In this document: positions 20,190 through 32,163 of the stretch, one piece after another
Layout: every line of letters begins with the position of its first letter
How positions within the stretch are numbered: position 1 is the stretch's first letter
Assembly (NCBI RefSeq): GCF_016584115.1
Contig: NZ_NRSK01000002.1
Span: 1-64,000, forward strand
Reading direction: 5' to 3'
Length of the DNA: 64,000 nt
From: Ectothiorhodospira mobilis
GTDB lineage: Bacteria > Pseudomonadota > Gammaproteobacteria > Ectothiorhodospirales > Ectothiorhodospiraceae
Made by a program: the position numbers and the translations under genes
The notes under the pieces: model-generated
Told to the model about the DNA's origin: nothing
What the model saw: the letters and a program-made list of their open reading frames with translations, nothing else
Database searches by the model: none

Positions 20190-22772
20190 ATGGTGCTTGA
20201 AGCCTATCGTGAACATGTCCGGGAACGCGAAGCCCTCGGGGTGCCACCCAAGCCGCTCGACGCGGGGATGACTGCGCAACTGGTGGAACTGCTGCAATCC
20301 CCGCCCCAGGGGGAGGAGGCCTTTCTGCTGGAGCTGATCACCCGGCGGGTACCCCCGGGGGTGGACGAGGCCGCCCGCGTGAAGGCGGAATTCCTGGCAC
20401 AGGTGGCCCGGGGCGAGGCCCAATCGCCCCTGATCGATCGCCACCGCGCGGTGGAACTGCTGGGCACCATGCAGGGGGGGTACAACGTCGCGCCCCTCAT
20501 CGAACTGCTGGAGGACGAGACCCTGGGTGCCGCCGCCGCCGAGGCCCTCAAGCACACCCTGCTGGTGTTCGATGCCTTCGACCAGGTGGCGGAGAAGGCC
20601 CAGGCAGGCAACGCCCATGCCCGGGCGGTGCTGGAATCCTGGGCCGAGGCGGAGTGGTTCACCTCGCGGCCGAAGGTGCCGGAGGTGCTCACCATCACCG
20701 TGTTCAAGGTGCCGGGCGAGACCAACACCGATGACCTGTCCCCGGCGCGGGAGGCCTGGAGCCGTCCCGATATCCCCCTCCATGCCCGGGCCATGTACCA
20801 GGTGCCCCGTCAGGGGGTGACCGACGCCGCCGCGCAGATCGCCCAGCTCAAGGAGAAGGGCCATCCCGTGGCCCTGGTGGGGGACGTGATGGGGACCGGT
20901 TCCTCGCGCAAGTCCGCCACCAACTCGGTGCTGTGGTACATCGGTGAGGATCATCCCCATATCCCCAACAAGCGCTTCGGCGGGGTCTGCATCGGCGGCA
21001 AGATCGCGCCCATCTTCTTCAATACCATGGAGGATGCCGGCGCCCTGCCCATCGAGATGGACGTCACCGCCCTGGAGACCGGGGACGTGGTGGACATCCA
21101 CCCCTATGCGGGCAAGGTGTGCCGTCACGGCAGCGACGAGGTGATCACCACCTTCGAGCTGGGCAGTGCCACCATGCTGGACGAGGTGCGGGCCGGGGGG
21201 CGCATCCCCCTGATCATCGGCCGTGGCCTCACCGGGCGGGCCCGCGAGGCCCTGGGGCTGGGACCGTCGGAGGTCTTCGTGCGCACCGAACCCGTGCAGG
21301 GCAGCGGGGGCTTCACCCTGGCCCAAAAGATGGTGGGCCGGGCCTGTGGCGTGGACGGGGTGCGTCCGGGCACCTACTGCGAGCCGCGTATGACCACGGT
21401 GGGCTCCCAGGACACCACCGGGCCCATGACCCGGGACGAGCTCAAGGACCTGGCCTGTCTGGGCTTCCAGGCGGATCTGGTGATGCAGTCCTTCTGCCAC
21501 ACGGCGGCCTATCCCACGCCGGTGGATGTGGAGACCCACAAGACCCTGCCGGAATTCATCCGCGAGCGGGGCGGGGTCGCCCTCAAGCCCGGGGACGGCA
21601 TCATCCACTCCTGGCTCAACCGCATGCTGCTGCCGGACACCGTGGGCACCGGCGCCGATTCCCATACCCGTTTCCCCCTGGGGATCTCCTTCCCGGCCGG
21701 GTCGGGGCTGGTGGCCTTTGCCGCCGCCGCCGGGGTCATGCCCCTGGACATGCCCGAATCGGTGCTGGTGCGTTTCAAGGGGCAGCGCCAGCCGGGGATC
21801 ACCCTGCGCGACCTGGTGCACGCCATCCCCCATGCCGCCATCCAGCAGGGGCTGCTGACGGTGGAGAAGCGGGGCAAGAAGAACGTCTTCTCCGGCCGCA
21901 TCCTGGAGATCGAGGGGCTGGAGGACCTGACCGTGGAACAGGCCTTCGAACTCTCCGATGCCTCCGCCGAGCGCTCCGCCGGCGGCTGCACCATCACCCT
22001 GTCGGAGGAGCGGGTGGCGGAATACCTGCGGTCCAACGTCACCCTGCTGCGCTGGATGATCGCCAACGGCTATGGCGATGCCGCCACCCTGGAGCGCCGC
22101 GCCGAGGCCATGGAGGCCTGGCTGGAGAACCCGACCCTCCTGCGGGCCGATACCGATGCCCAGTATGCGGCGGTGATCGAGATCGATCTCGAAAAGATCC
22201 ACGAGCCCATCCTCTGCGCCCCCAACGATCCGGACGATGCCCGCCTGCTATCGGAGGTGGCCGGCCAGAAGATCGACGAGGTCTTCATCGGTTCCTGCAT
22301 GACCAACATCGGCCACTTCCGGGCCGCCGGCCGCGTCCTGGAGCAGTTCGAAGGGTCCCAATTGCCTACCCGTCTGTGGCTCACCCCGCCCACGCGCATG
22401 GATGAGGACCAGCTCCGGGAGGAAGGTTACTACGGGGTCTTCGGCCGTGCCGGGGCGCGCATGGAGCTGCCCGGCTGCTCCCTGTGCATGGGCAACCAGG
22501 CCCGGGTGGCCCCGGGGTGCACGGCGGTGTCCACCTCCACCCGCAACTTCCCCAACCGCCTGGGGGATGGTGCGGATGTGTTCCTGGCCTCGGCGGAGGT
22601 GGCCGCGGTGGCGGCGGTGCTGGGCCGCCTGCCCACGCCGCAGGAGTACCAGGAGCATGCCCGGGATCTGACCACCCATACGGCGGAGGTCTATCGTTAC
22701 ATGAACTTCGACCGCATGCCCGACTACGAGGCGGCGGCGCAAAAGGTCATCCCCGTGCAGACGGCCTCGTGA
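20190..22772 (+). CDS. acnB: Aconitate hydratase B
   Basis: The main TCA-cycle aconitase type in many Proteobacteria, with the HEAT-like N-domain and the inverted domain order of AcnB. 860 residues against 865 in E. coli. Seen: [75 protein letters not shown], the cluster cysteines in [11 protein letters not shown] and [15 protein letters not shown] 20190 has AAGGGG upstream. The 275-base acnA-acnB gap has a TAGAAT -10-like box at 20086-20091. A strong terminator follows. Confidence 0.97.
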   Translation: MVLEAYREHVREREALGVPPKPLDAGMTAQLVELLQSPPQGEEAFLLELITRRVPPGVDEAARVKAEFLAQVARGEAQSPLIDRHRAVELLGTMQGGYNVAPLIELLEDETLGAAAAEALKHTLLVFDAFDQVAEKAQAGNAHARAVLESWAEAEWFTSRPKVPEVLTITVFKVPGETNTDDLSPAREAWSRPDIPLHARAMYQVPRQGVTDAAAQIAQLKEKGHPVALVGDVMGTGSSRKSATNSVLWYIGEDHPHIPNKRFGGVCIGGKIAPIFFNTMEDAGALPIEMDVTALETGDVVDIHPYAGKVCRHGSDEVITTFELGSATMLDEVRAGGRIPLIIGRGLTGRAREALGLGPSEVFVRTEPVQGSGGFTLAQKMVGRACGVDGVRPGTYCEPRMTTVGSQDTTGPMTRDELKDLACLGFQADLVMQSFCHTAAYPTPVDVETHKTLPEFIRERGGVALKPGDGIIHSWLNRMLLPDTVGTGADSHTRFPLGISFPAGSGLVAFAAAAGVMPLDMPESVLVRFKGQRQPGITLRDLVHAIPHAAIQQGLLTVEKRGKKNVFSGRILEIEGLEDLTVEQAFELSDASAERSAGGCTITLSEERVAEYLRSNVTLLRWMIANGYGDAATLERRAEAMEAWLENPTLLRADTDAQYAAVIEIDLEKIHEPILCAPNDPDDARLLSEVAGQKIDEVFIGSCMTNIGHFRAAGRVLEQFEGSQLPTRLWLTPPTRMDEDQLREEGYYGVFGRAGARMELPGCSLCMGNQARVAPGCTAVSTSTRNFPNRLGDGADVFLASAEVAAVAAVLGRLPTPQEYQEHARDLTTHTAEVYRYMNFDRMPDYEAAAQKVIPVQTAS

Positions 22773-22802
22773 TCGGGGGCTCGTGACCGGGACTGAAGGG
22801 CA

Positions 22803-22839
22803 GGGGGCCGGGTCCAGGGATTCGGCCCCCGTTTTTTTT
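22803..22839 (+). terminator. Rho-independent terminator after acnB
   Basis: GGGGGCCG (22803-22810) pairs with CGGCCCCC (22823-22830) around a 12-base loop, followed by G and eight T residues. It lies 30 bases after the acnB stop, on the plus strand. Confidence 0.9.
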
Positions 22840-22874
22840 CCGTGCGTTCAGGGGAATCCCCTGGCTGCGGCGGC

Positions 22875-22928
22875 TCACCAGTATTGCGCGAGAAGCCCCC
22901 GGCTTTAGCCGTGGGGAGGGTGTCAATC
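22875..22928 (+). repeat. Orphan IS605-type right-end hairpin (copy C) at the end of hflD
   Basis: The first 46 bases equal copy B (8770-8815, opposite strand). From 22896 to 22928 the sequence equals copy A including the outer TGTCAATC, so this copy retains a complete right end. No tnpB is present between acnB and hflD. The outer edge supplies the hflD stop codon (TGA is the complement of TCA at 22923-22925). It is probably a relic of a lost element or a MITE. Confidence 0.7.
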
Positions 22929-23555
22929 GTCGACGATGTGATCCAGCATGCCGCGGGCCTCCCGCACCAGGGCATTGCGCCCCAGGAGGAGGCGCCAGCG
23001 GGAACCCCCGGCCTGACGCCAGAGCACCGCCCCCCGGATGCCTCCCAACAGGGCCGTGCGGATGCGGGCCGCGGTGTCCTGGTTCGACAGGTGGTTCTGC
23101 TCCCCCTGGACGAGGATGCGCGGTCCCAGCTGGCTGATGGTGTCCTGGTAGGTCTGTCCCAGGCGGGCCATGACATTCTCGTGGGTCAGCCCGAAGACCT
23201 CGCTCTGGCTCTGGGCCACCTCGATCCCCTGGCGCAGGGTCCGGGTCATGTCCGGTTGTTTCATCAGCCTGCGCTCCAGTTCCATCAGGTTGATGAGATA
23301 GCGGGAGATCTCCCCGTCGATGTTTCCCGAAGAGGCGTCCAGCTGTTCCACCAGGCTGCGCAGCCCCCGTTCCAGGTGGTCCACGCCGCCATAGACCGCC
23401 TCCAGGCTCTCCGCCTCGAAGCGGAACAGGCTGGAGACCAGGGTCTGCAGCGGGTCCAGATCGCAGCGGCCGTGCCAGGCCAGCTCCTTGACCAGGACGG
23501 CGGACTGGAACATGGCCGCCAGGGCCAGGGTACGGTTACGGTTCGAGGCTTCCAC
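22923..23555 (-). CDS. hflD: HflD, high-frequency lysogenisation / Golgi-like membrane-associated protein
   Basis: 210 residues against 213 in E. coli, where HflD lowers lambda CII stability; its cellular role remains unclear. Seen: [78 protein letters not shown], and the C-terminal [17 protein letters not shown]...[23 protein letters not shown] at 23553-23555 is proposed as start because the homologous N-terminus begins there; it overlaps the 3' end of mnmA by 20 bases. The stop codon comes from transposon-end copy C, so the last one or two residues may have changed. Confidence 0.9.
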   Translation of the reverse strand: MEASNRNRTLALAAMFQSAVLVKELAWHGRCDLDPLQTLVSSLFRFEAESLEAVYGGVDHLERGLRSLVEQLDASSGNIDGEISRYLINLMELERRLMKQPDMTRTLRQGIEVAQSQSEVFGLTHENVMARLGQTYQDTISQLGPRILVQGEQNHLSNQDTAARIRTALLGGIRGAVLWRQAGGSRWRLLLGRNALVREARGMLDHIVDD

Positions 23556-24720
23556 GCAGGGTTTCCATCTCTGGGGTTGAGGATGAAAGGGTTTCGCCCG
23601 GGAGGGGACACAGGGGTTCCCGGGCGGTGATGACGCCGCCACCCAGACACTGTGCCCCCCGGTAGAAGACCACCGACTGCCCCGGGGCCACGGCCCGCTG
23701 GGGCCGGTCGAAACGCACCCGAAGATCGCCCCGGCCATGGGGATCGGGTTCCACCACGCAGTCCTGATGGGGCTGGCGGTAACGGATCTTGGCCTGGCAG
23801 CGCAGTGGCAGGGGCTCGGGGGTGCCCCGGATCCAGTGCACCTCCCCGGCGCTGAGGGCGGTGGCCTGCAGGGCCGGGTGGTCGTGCCCCTGGACGACGA
23901 TGAGTCGGTTGCGGGCCAGGTCCTTGCCCGCCACGTACCAGGGGGCCTCCGCCCCTCCGGCAGTACCGCCAATCCCCAGCCCCTGGCGTTGTCCCGGGGT
24001 ATAGTACATCAGCCCCTGATGGGCCCCCAGGATCCGGCCTTCCGGATCCACGATCTCCCCCGGCCGGGCCGGCAGGTAGCGCTGCAAAAAATCCCGGAAG
24101 CGGCGTTCGCCGATAAAGCAGATGCCGGTACTGTCCTTCTTGGCGTGATTGACAAAACCCGCCTCGGCGGCCATCTCCCGCACGGCGCTCTTGTGCAGAT
24201 CCCCCAGGGGGAAGAGGGTGCGGGACAGGGCCCGCTGCCCCAGGGCGTGGAGGAAATAAGACTGGTCCTTGCCCGGATCCGCCCCCTGCAGCAGCTGCCA
24301 CTCGCCGGTCTTCGGATCCTGCTCCACCCGGGCGTAATGGCCGGTGGCGATGCAATCGGCCCCCTTCTCCAGGGCGTAGTCCAGAAAGGCCCGGAACTTG
24401 ATCTCCCGGTTGCACAGGATGTCCGGATTGGGGGTGCGTCCGGCCTCGTATTCCGCCAGGAAATGGGTGAAGACCCGGTCCCGGTAGTCCCGGGCGAAGT
24501 TCACCTTGTGCAGGGGGATCTCCAGGTCCTCGCATACGGCCCGGGCATCCTCCAGGTCCCGGGCGGCGGCGCAGTACCCGGGTTCGTCATCGTCCTCCCA
24601 GTTCTTCATGAACAACCCCTCCACGCGGTACCCCTGCTGCAGCAGGCGCAGGGCGGCCACGGAGGAGTCGACACCACCGGAGAGACCGACAAGGATACGT
24701 TGTGCACGGGAATAAGGCAT
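23536..24720 (-). CDS. mnmA: tRNA-uridine 2-sulfurtransferase MnmA
   Basis: ATP-dependent thiolase that makes 2-thiouridine at wobble position 34 of tRNA Lys, Glu and Gln, taking sulfur from the Tus relay. 394 residues. Seen: PP-loop [25 protein letters not shown] (catalytic Cys), [26 protein letters not shown] (second catalytic Cys) and [13 protein letters not shown] 24720 is preferred; a TTG nine bases upstream is unlikely. The order nudJ-mnmA-hflD matches E. coli, though purB is not attached here. Confidence 0.97.
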   Translation of the reverse strand: MPYSRAQRILVGLSGGVDSSVAALRLLQQGYRVEGLFMKNWEDDDEPGYCAAARDLEDARAVCEDLEIPLHKVNFARDYRDRVFTHFLAEYEAGRTPNPDILCNREIKFRAFLDYALEKGADCIATGHYARVEQDPKTGEWQLLQGADPGKDQSYFLHALGQRALSRTLFPLGDLHKSAVREMAAEAGFVNHAKKDSTGICFIGERRFRDFLQRYLPARPGEIVDPEGRILGAHQGLMYYTPGQRQGLGIGGTAGGAEAPWYVAGKDLARNRLIVVQGHDHPALQATALSAGEVHWIRGTPEPLPLRCQAKIRYRQPHQDCVVEPDPHGRGDLRVRFDRPQRAVAPGQSVVFYRGAQCLGGGVITAREPLCPLPGETLSSSTPEMETLRGSLEP

Positions 24721-24755
24721 GCAGGGCAATCGCGATCACGTGGGGGGAGAGGATT

Positions 24756-25235
24756 CTAACTGTCGGGGCCCGGCTGTGCACCCGGTGCCGGCCCCAGATC
24801 CACCAGCAGTTCCAGGGGATGGCGTCGTCCGGCCCGATAGTCGTCGATGCAGCGCAGCACCAGGGGGCTGCGCAGGCCATCCGGTTCGCGGGCCAGGGTC
24901 TCCCGGGACAGCCAGTGGGTGTCCAGGATGTCCGGGTCCAGGCAGGATCCGGGCACCCGCTCGCCCACCTCACCGGCGACGGCCACGCGCAGGAAGGTGA
25001 GCCCGCTTTGCGGGTGCCTCCAGCGGTAGATGCCCACCAGGGATTGCGGCGTGAAGACCCGGCCCGTCTCCTCCAGGGTCTCCCGCGCCGTGGCCTGGAG
25101 CAGGGATTCCCCTTCCTCCAGGTGACCGGCGGGCTGATTGAATACACGCCGTCCGTCGGCCTGTTCCTCCACCAGGAGGAATCGGCCGTCCCGTTCCACG
25201 ACGGCGGCGACGGTGACGCGGGGGGTCCAGGTCAT
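24756..25235 (-). CDS. nudJ: NudJ-type Nudix hydrolase
   Basis: 159 residues. The Nudix box [22 protein letters not shown] is complete (G-x5-E-x7-REUxEExG). E. coli NudJ releases phosphate from nucleoside di- and triphosphates and from HMP-pyrophosphate, a thiamin intermediate. The product opens with [24 protein letters not shown], typical of the family. The start at 25235 is used; the upstream frame is not protein-like and overlaps the icd promoter region. It is first in the nudJ-mnmA-hflD operon, divergent from icd. Confidence 0.92.
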   Translation of the reverse strand: MTWTPRVTVAAVVERDGRFLLVEEQADGRRVFNQPAGHLEEGESLLQATARETLEETGRVFTPQSLVGIYRWRHPQSGLTFLRVAVAGEVGERVPGSCLDPDILDTHWLSRETLAREPDGLRSPLVLRCIDDYRAGRRHPLELLVDLGPAPGAQPGPDS

Positions 25236-25293
25236 GGCATGGTATCCGGGTCGGGGTGGGTGGTCACGGCATGGGCAGGGACGTCCGCTGTCA

Positions 25294-25322
25294 CCGACGG
25301 GCCGGGTCATGGCGTGTATAAT
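25294..25322 (+). promoter_or_regulatory. Sigma-70-type promoter of icd
   Basis: TATAAT at 25317-25322 is a perfect -10 box, 45 bases before the icd ATG. Seventeen bases upstream lies CCGACG, a weak -35 that keeps only the central GAC. A weak -35 with a perfect -10 suggests activator help or moderate strength. Confidence 0.55.
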
Positions 25323-25367
25323 CCCGGCATCATCGGAATCCACATCCATCTGCATTCAGGAGCCCAT

Positions 25368-26624
<1,257 letters not shown>

Positions 26625-26640
26625 CCCGCTTTCCCGATCC

Positions 26641-26678
26641 GCGCAGGCCCGGGCCAAGCCATCGCCCGGGGCCTGCGC
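26641..26678 (+). terminator. Long GC hairpin after icd
   Basis: GCGCAGGCCCGGGC pairs with GCCCGGGGCCTGCGC around about nine bases, with a single bulge. It lies 16 bases past the icd stop. It has no T-run, so it may stabilise the mRNA 3' end or cause Rho-linked stopping. The rest of the 220-base gap to clpS shows nothing I can name. Confidence 0.5.
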
Positions 26679-26847
26679 TGAAGGCATCCAGGCCCCGGGA
26701 CGCGATTCCCCGGGGCCACCGCTCCAAGGGCCGTTTCCTTGCACGGCCCCCGCGACACCCGGCGCCGGCTGTGCTAGACACAGGGCAGGGGATCGCGGCC
26801 CATTCTTCCCACAGTGAAACGATTCCAGCGCAGACCGATCAAAGACC

Positions 26848-27168
26848 ATGGGAGAAGAACCCAAGCGACCGGATGACGGCGGTCTTGCCGTCGATGAGGC
26901 CAAACCCAGGCTCAAGCAACCGCCCCAGTACAAGGTGGTGCTGCTGAATGACGACTACACCCCCATGGAGTTCGTGGTGGAGGTGTTGGAGGTGTTCTTC
27001 GCCATGGACCGGGAAAAGGCCACCCGGGTCATGCTGCACGTGCATACCCGGGGCAAGGGGGTGTGCGGCATCTATACTCGGGATATCGCCGAGACAAAGG
27101 TGGCGCAGGTCAACGATTATTCACGGGAGCACCAGCATCCTTTGCTGTGCACGATGGAAGAAGCCTAG
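26848..27168 (+). CDS. clpS: ClpS, N-end-rule adaptor of ClpAP
   Basis: 106-residue adaptor that binds N-degron substrates and docks on the ClpA N-domain. Seen: a flexible Lys/Pro/Asp-rich N-terminal tail (1-28), then [24 protein letters not shown] (N-degron pocket), [26 protein letters not shown] and a C-terminal [10 protein letters not shown]. It lies 12 bases before clpA, the conserved arrangement. Confidence 0.97.
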   Translation: MGEEPKRPDDGGLAVDEAKPRLKQPPQYKVVLLNDDYTPMEFVVEVLEVFFAMDREKATRVMLHVHTRGKGVCGIYTRDIAETKVAQVNDYSREHQHPLLCTMEEA

Positions 27169-27180
27169 AGCGGTACGATC

Positions 27181-29445
27181 ATGCTGAATAAAGAACTCGA
27201 GTTTTCACTCAACATGGCCTTCAAGGCCGCGCGGGAGAAGCGGCACGAGTTCATGACGGTGGAGCACCTGCTGCTCGCCCTCACGGACAACCCCACGGCC
27301 GTGAACGTCCTGCGGGCCTGCGGGGTGAACGTGGAGACCCTGCGCCGCCAGCTGGAGGAGTTCGTGGACACGAACACCCCGAAGCTGCCGGCCAAGGATC
27401 CCCGGGACACCCAGCCCACCCTGGGCTTCCAGCGCGTACTGCAGCGGGCGGTTTTCCACGTGCAGTCCTCCGGCAAGAAGGAGGTGACCGGGGCCAATGT
27501 CCTTGTGGCCATCTTCGGTGAGCAGGAATCCCACGCCGTCTATCTGCTGGGCCAGCACGACCTGGCGCGGCTGGACGTGGTCAACTACATCTCCCACGGC
27601 ATCTCCAAGGTGCCCGATGAATCCCAGGACGAGGACGCCGCCTCCAGCGGTTCCACCGAGTCCCAGGAGGGGGAGGAGTCCGGGCGCAAGAACCCCCTGG
27701 AGAACTTCGCCACCAACCTCAACGAGCAGGCCCGCAGGGGCAAGATCGACCCCCTCATCGGCCGTGGCCACGAACTGGAGCGCACGGTGCAGATCCTCTG
27801 CCGCCGGCGCAAGAACAACCCCCTGTTCGTGGGGGAGGCCGGCGTGGGCAAGACCGCCATCGCCGAGGGGCTGGCCAAGAAGATCGTGGACGGGGACGTG
27901 CCGGAGGTCCTGCAGGGCAGTACCATCTACGCCCTGGATCTGGGGGCCCTGGTGGCCGGCACCAAGTACCGCGGCGACTTCGAGAAGCGCCTCAAGGGGG
28001 TGCTGGGTCAGCTGCGGCGCCAGCCCGGGGCCGTGCTCTTCATCGATGAGATCCACACTATCATCGGCGCGGGCTCCGCCTCCGGCGGCGTCATGGATGC
28101 CTCCAACCTCATCAAGCCCATGCTGGCCTCCGGTGAGCTCAAGTGCATCGGCTCCACCACCTACCAGGAATACCGCGGCATCTTCGAGAAGGACCGGGCC
28201 CTGGCGCGGCGTTTCCAGAAGATCGACGTGAACGAGCCCACGGTGGACGAGACCTACGAGATCCTGCGGGGGCTCAAGAGCCGTTTTGAGACGCACCATG
28301 ATGTGCGCTATACCAACAAGGCCCTGCGTGCCGCGGCAGAGCTCTCCAGCCGCTACATCACCGACCGGCATCTGCCGGACAAGGCCATCGATGTCATCGA
28401 CGAGGCCGGCGCCAACCGCCGCCTGATCCCGGTGAGCCAGCGCAAGAAGACCATCTCGGTGCAGGATGTGGAGAACATCGTGGCCAAGATCGCCCGCATC
28501 CCGCCCAAGAGTGTCTCCGCCTCCGACATGGAGACCCTGAAGAACCTGGAGCGGAACCTGAAGATGGTGGTCTTCGGTCAGGACGAGCCCATCGAGACCC
28601 TGGCGGCGGCCATCAAGATGTCCCGTTCCGGCCTGGCGGACAGCAACAAGCCCATCGGCTCCTTCCTCTTCGCCGGGCCCACCGGCGTGGGCAAGACCGA
28701 GGTGACCCGCCAGCTGGCCCAGATCCTGGGGATCGAACTGGTGCGCTTCGACATGTCCGAGTACATGGAACGGCACACCGTCTCCCGGCTCATCGGGGCC
28801 CCTCCGGGCTATGTGGGGTACGACGAGGGCGGCCTGCTCACCGATGCCATCCTCAAGCAGCCCCATGCGGTCCTGCTCCTGGACGAGGTGGAAAAAGCCC
28901 ACCCGGATGTGTTCAACCTGCTGCTGCAGGTGATGGACCACGGCACCCTGACGGACACCAACGGGCGCAAGGTGGACTTTCGCAACGTGATCCTGGTGAT
29001 GACCAGCAATGCCGGGGCCGAGGTGGCTAGCCGGCGCTCCGTGGGCTTTACCCCGCAGGATCATTCCACCGATGCTATGGAGGTGCTCAAGCGCACCTTC
29101 AGCCCGGAGTTCCGCAACCGCCTGGATGCCATCATCCAGTTCAAGGCCCTGGATGCGGTCACCATCGCCAGCGTGGTGGACAAGTTCCTCACCCAGCTCC
29201 AGGCCCAGCTGGACGAGAAGAAGGTGGTGCTGGTGGTGGACGACGAGGCCCGGGCCTGGCTGGCCGAGCACGGTTACGACCCCGCCATGGGGGCCCGGCC
29301 CATGGCCCGGGTGATCCAGGAGCACATCAAAAAGCCCCTGGCCGAGGAGGTGCTGTTCGGCCGTCTCGTGGGCGGTGGCGAGGTGCATGTGGGGGTCAGC
29401 GACGACAAGCTCACCCTGGATTTCGCCGAGGAGGCGGTGCACTGA
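27181..29445 (+). CDS. clpA: ClpA, ATPase subunit of the ClpAP protease
   Basis: 754 residues against 758 in E. coli. Double Clp N-domain (1-145: [34 protein letters not shown]), an acidic Ser/Glu-rich linker, AAA module 1 with GEAGVGKTA and [16 protein letters not shown] module 2 with GPTGVGKTE and [13 protein letters not shown], and a ClpP-docking loop RRSVGFTPQ corresponding to the IGL/IGF loop. It unfolds proteins and feeds them to ClpP, whose gene is not here. The pair clpS-clpA is followed by a clear terminator. Confidence 0.98.
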   Translation: MLNKELEFSLNMAFKAAREKRHEFMTVEHLLLALTDNPTAVNVLRACGVNVETLRRQLEEFVDTNTPKLPAKDPRDTQPTLGFQRVLQRAVFHVQSSGKKEVTGANVLVAIFGEQESHAVYLLGQHDLARLDVVNYISHGISKVPDESQDEDAASSGSTESQEGEESGRKNPLENFATNLNEQARRGKIDPLIGRGHELERTVQILCRRRKNNPLFVGEAGVGKTAIAEGLAKKIVDGDVPEVLQGSTIYALDLGALVAGTKYRGDFEKRLKGVLGQLRRQPGAVLFIDEIHTIIGAGSASGGVMDASNLIKPMLASGELKCIGSTTYQEYRGIFEKDRALARRFQKIDVNEPTVDETYEILRGLKSRFETHHDVRYTNKALRAAAELSSRYITDRHLPDKAIDVIDEAGANRRLIPVSQRKKTISVQDVENIVAKIARIPPKSVSASDMETLKNLERNLKMVVFGQDEPIETLAAAIKMSRSGLADSNKPIGSFLFAGPTGVGKTEVTRQLAQILGIELVRFDMSEYMERHTVSRLIGAPPGYVGYDEGGLLTDAILKQPHAVLLLDEVEKAHPDVFNLLLQVMDHGTLTDTNGRKVDFRNVILVMTSNAGAEVASRRSVGFTPQDHSTDAMEVLKRTFSPEFRNRLDAIIQFKALDAVTIASVVDKFLTQLQAQLDEKKVVLVVDDEARAWLAEHGYDPAMGARPMARVIQEHIKKPLAEEVLFGRLVGGGEVHVGVSDDKLTLDFAEEAVH

Positions 29446-29479
29446 TCCCTTTCAGCCCCTGTCCATCCATCCCTGCGCC

Positions 29480-29509
29480 CCGCCCGGCCCCGAGCTGGGC
29501 GGTTTCTTT
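29480..29509 (+). terminator. Rho-independent terminator after clpA
   Basis: CCGCCCGGC (29480-29488) pairs with GCTGGGCGG (29494-29502), one G-T wobble, five-base loop, then TTTCTTT. It lies 34 bases after the clpA stop. A second GC hairpin at 29534-29560 (CCCGGGACCGG / CCGGTCCGGG) lies 3' of infA on the other strand and could end that transcript, but lacks a T-run. Confidence 0.85.
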
Positions 29510-29585
29510 GGGGCGGGGCCAGGGCCAATAGGACCCGGGACCGGTTCCCTCCGGTCCGGGAAAGGGGGTGTACGGCGCGCCGGAA

Positions 29586-29804
29586 CTATTTGTTCCGGTA
29601 GACGATCCGTCCCTTGGTCAGGTCATAGGGCGTCATCTGCACCGTGACCCGGTCTCCGCGCAGGATGCGGATGTAATGCTTGCGCATGCGACCGGAGATA
29701 TGGGCCGTCACCACATGTCCGTTGTCCAGTTCAACTCGGAACATGGTGTTGGGCAGATTTTCCAGCACCGTGCCATCCAGTTCGATGTGGTCTTCTTTCG
29801 GCAT
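29586..29804 (-). CDS. infA: Translation initiation factor IF-1
   Basis: 72-residue S1-fold protein that binds the ribosomal A site during initiation. The sequence [48 protein letters not shown]...[11 protein letters not shown] is near-canonical. In many gammaproteobacteria infA lies near clpA with aat and ate between; those two genes are absent here. It is convergent with clpSA and divergent from fabD. Confidence 0.98.
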   Translation of the reverse strand: MPKEDHIELDGTVLENLPNTMFRVELDNGHVVTAHISGRMRKHYIRILRGDRVTVQMTPYDLTKGRIVYRNK

Positions 29805-29838
29805 ACGCCTGTACAGGGTTGAGCAAGCGAAGTCGCTC

Positions 29839-29866
29839 ATTATCAACAATGGGCGGCATAACACAA
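29839..29866 (-). promoter_or_regulatory. Promoter of infA
   Basis: On the minus strand TTGTGT, 16 bases, GATAAT. It lies 35 bases before the infA ATG. The match to sigma-70 consensus is four of six in the -35 and five of six in the -10. Confidence 0.5.
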
Positions 29867-29971
29867 GGCCCGCGAGAGCCCCCCGCAAGACCCATTTCCG
29901 TCATTGCCCCGGACCCCATGGTTTGCCTACACTACGCGGCTTGATCCAGATCCCCGTGAAGGATTCCGCCC

Positions 29972-30910
29972 ATGAAGATTGCCTGCGTCTTTCCCGGTCA
30001 GGGTTCCCAGTCCGTTGGGATGCTGTCCGCCCTGGGGGCGGCCCATACCCGGGTACAGGAGACCTTCCAGGAGGCTTCGGAGGTCCTGGGCCGGGATCTG
30101 TGGGCCCTTGTCCAGGAAGGCCCCGAAGCCGAACTCAACCGCACGGAGAACACACAGCCGGCCATGCTGGCGGCGGGCGTCGCCGTCTGGCGGGTGTGGA
30201 AGGAGCAGGGCGGTCCCGATCCCGAAATGATGGCCGGCCATAGCCTGGGGGAATACACCGCCCTGGTGTGTGCCGGGGCATTGGATTTCGATGCGGCGGT
30301 GCGCGTGGTGGCCGAGCGGGGACGCCTCATGCAGGGCGCCGTGACCGAAGGCAGTGGCGCCATGGCCGCCATCCTTGGCCTGGAGGACGACCAGGTACAG
30401 GCGGTCTGCCAGGAGGCCGGCGGACACGGCGTCGTGGAGGCGGTGAATTTCAACGCCCCCGGACAGGTGGTGATCGCCGGTGAGAAGGCCGCCGTGGAGG
30501 CCGCCGTGGAAGGGGCGAAGGCCGCCGGCGCCAAGCGCAGCGTGATCCTGCCGGTGAGTGTCCCCTCCCATTGCCGCCTGATGAAATCCGCCGCCTCACA
30601 GATGCACGTCCTGCTGGAGTCCATCCGTGTGGGGGCGCCGGCGATGCCGGTGATTCACAATGTGGACGTGGCTTGCCATGATGAAGCGGAGGTGATCCGC
30701 GGTGCCCTGGCGGCGCAGATGCACCGGCCGGTGCGCTGGGTGGAGACCGTCCGGCGCATGGCCTCCGAAGGGGTGACCCATGTGTTGGAACTGGGCCCCG
30801 GCAAGGTGCTCACCGGCCTGAACAAGCGCATCGACCGGTCCCTTGGGCTGGCCTGCGTGCAGGATCCGGAAAGCCTGAACGAGGCCCTGGCCATGTGCCG
30901 CGGGGCATGA
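29972..30910 (+). CDS. fabD: Malonyl-CoA:ACP transacylase
   Basis: Loads malonyl units onto ACP for fatty-acid synthesis. 312 residues. Seen: MKIACVFPGQGSQSVGM at the start, the GHSLGE nucleophile elbow (Ser 91), RGRLMQGAV, VNFNAPGQVVIAG and VPSHCRLM (catalytic His). It heads the cluster fabD-fabG-acpP-fabF. In most gammaproteobacteria rpmF-plsX-fabH precede fabD; here infA lies immediately upstream on the other strand, so those three genes are elsewhere or missing. Confidence 0.97.
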   Translation: MKIACVFPGQGSQSVGMLSALGAAHTRVQETFQEASEVLGRDLWALVQEGPEAELNRTENTQPAMLAAGVAVWRVWKEQGGPDPEMMAGHSLGEYTALVCAGALDFDAAVRVVAERGRLMQGAVTEGSGAMAAILGLEDDQVQAVCQEAGGHGVVEAVNFNAPGQVVIAGEKAAVEAAVEGAKAAGAKRSVILPVSVPSHCRLMKSAASQMHVLLESIRVGAPAMPVIHNVDVACHDEAEVIRGALAAQMHRPVRWVETVRRMASEGVTHVLELGPGKVLTGLNKRIDRSLGLACVQDPESLNEALAMCRGA

Positions 30911-30965
30911 CCCACCCTGGGCCCACCCAGCCGGGCCGGGACGTAATGAGACTTGAGGAGCATGC

Positions 30966-31709
30966 ATGACGCTTGAAGGTGAAATCGCGCTCGTCACCGG
31001 CGCCAGCCGGGGGATCGGCCGGGCCATCGCAGCGACCCTGGCGGCCCGCGGGGCCACCGTGGTGGGCACCGCCACCAGCGAGAAGGGGGCCGAGGCCATC
31101 ACGGCCTACCTGCAGGAGGCGGGTGCCCGGGGCAGGGGCATGGTGCTGGACGTGACCCGGCCGGAGGATGTGGACGGCCTGATCCGGCAGATCGGCGATG
31201 AATTCGGCCCGGTGGGCATCCTGGTGAACAACGCAGGCATCACCCGGGACAACCTGCTCATGCGCATGAAGGACGAGGAGTGGGAGGACATCATCCGTAC
31301 CAATCTCACCGCCGTCTACCGCATGAGCAAGGCCGTGCTGCGGGGCATGACCCGTGCGCGCCGGGGGCGCATCATCCACATCGGTTCCGTCGTGGGCTCC
31401 TCCGGCAACGCGGGCCAGACCAACTACGCCGCGGCCAAGGCGGGGCTCCTGGGTTTCACCAAGTCCCTGGCCCGGGAGGTGGGACCCCGCGGGGTGACGG
31501 TGAACACGGTGGCCCCCGGTTTCATCGACACCGACATGACCCGGGATCTGCCGGAGGCGCAGCGTGAGGCGCTGCTGGAGCAGATCCCCCTGGGGCGCCT
31601 GGGGATGCCGGAGGAGGTGGCCGAGGTGGTGGCCTTCCTGGCCTCCCCGGCGGCCGCCTATGTCACTGGCGAGACCATTCACGTCAACGGCGGCATGTAC
31701 ATGGCCTGA
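30966..31709 (+). CDS. fabG: 3-oxoacyl-ACP reductase
   Basis: NADPH-dependent reduction of beta-ketoacyl-ACP. 247 residues, classical SDR. Seen: TGASRGIGRAIA (cofactor loop), NNAGITRDNLLMRM, catalytic Ser in IHIGSVVGSSGNAGQ, YxxxK in NYAAAKAGLLGF, and the VAPGFIDTDMT loop; it ends VTGETIHVNGGMYMA. The gene starts 55 bases after fabD with GAGGAG before the ATG. Confidence 0.98.
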   Translation: MTLEGEIALVTGASRGIGRAIAATLAARGATVVGTATSEKGAEAITAYLQEAGARGRGMVLDVTRPEDVDGLIRQIGDEFGPVGILVNNAGITRDNLLMRMKDEEWEDIIRTNLTAVYRMSKAVLRGMTRARRGRIIHIGSVVGSSGNAGQTNYAAAKAGLLGFTKSLAREVGPRGVTVNTVAPGFIDTDMTRDLPEAQREALLEQIPLGRLGMPEEVAEVVAFLASPAAAYVTGETIHVNGGMYMA

Positions 31710-31742
31710 GGCATCCTCCGGCGGGAACCCCGCCGGACGGAG

Positions 31743-31771
31743 TGGAACGGCCGTAGGGAATTCACTACAAT
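31743..31771 (+). promoter_or_regulatory. Internal promoter before acpP
   Basis: TACAAT (31766-31771) with a weak TGGAAC -35 at 17 bases. Downstream, CAGC-TTCG-GCTG (31779-31790) followed by CTTTT forms a small UUCG-capped hairpin in the acpP leader. A separate promoter for acpP is expected because ACP is needed in large excess. Confidence 0.5.
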
Positions 31772-31818
31772 AGCGGCCCAGCTTCGGCTGCTTTTCAAAT
31801 CAAGGGGATACGTTAACC

Positions 31819-32061
31819 ATGAGCAATATCGAAGAACGCGTCAAGAAAATCGTCGTCGAGCAACTCGGTGTCAAGGAAGAGGACGTCAAGACCTCCGCCT
31901 CCTTCGTCGACGATCTCGGCGCGGATTCGCTGGATACCGTGGAACTGGTGATGGCCCTGGAAGAGGAGTTCGAGACGGAGATTCCCGACGAAGAAGCCGA
32001 GAAGATCACCACCGTGCAGCAGGCCATCGACTACATCAACGAGCACCTGCCCAACGCCTGA
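31819..32061 (+). CDS. acpP: Acyl carrier protein
   Basis: 80-residue acidic carrier of fatty-acyl intermediates. The phosphopantetheine site is Ser 37 in [21 protein letters not shown]. The product is near-identical in pattern to E. coli AcpP. AAGGGG lies upstream of the ATG. It sits between fabG and fabF, the universal order. Confidence 0.98.
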   Translation: MSNIEERVKKIVVEQLGVKEEDVKTSASFVDDLGADSLDTVELVMALEEEFETEIPDEEAEKITTVQQAIDYINEHLPNA

Positions 32062-32163
32062 TCGCGGTTTTCAACCCTGCAAGGCGGCGCGGCGGCGGCC
32101 ACCCCCTGGCGGGTCGTCGCCGTGCCGGCAGGTTCGCCTTATTTCGTGAAGAAGGGGTGCAGA

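Noticed and set aside
22842-23630. Plus-strand frame through the transposon end and hflD
   Set aside because: It is antisense to the well-supported hflD and mnmA genes and contains the hairpin repeat.
29534-29560. Second terminator after clpA/infA
   Set aside because: The stem is strong, but there is no T-run on either strand; noted only as a hairpin in the clpA terminator entry.
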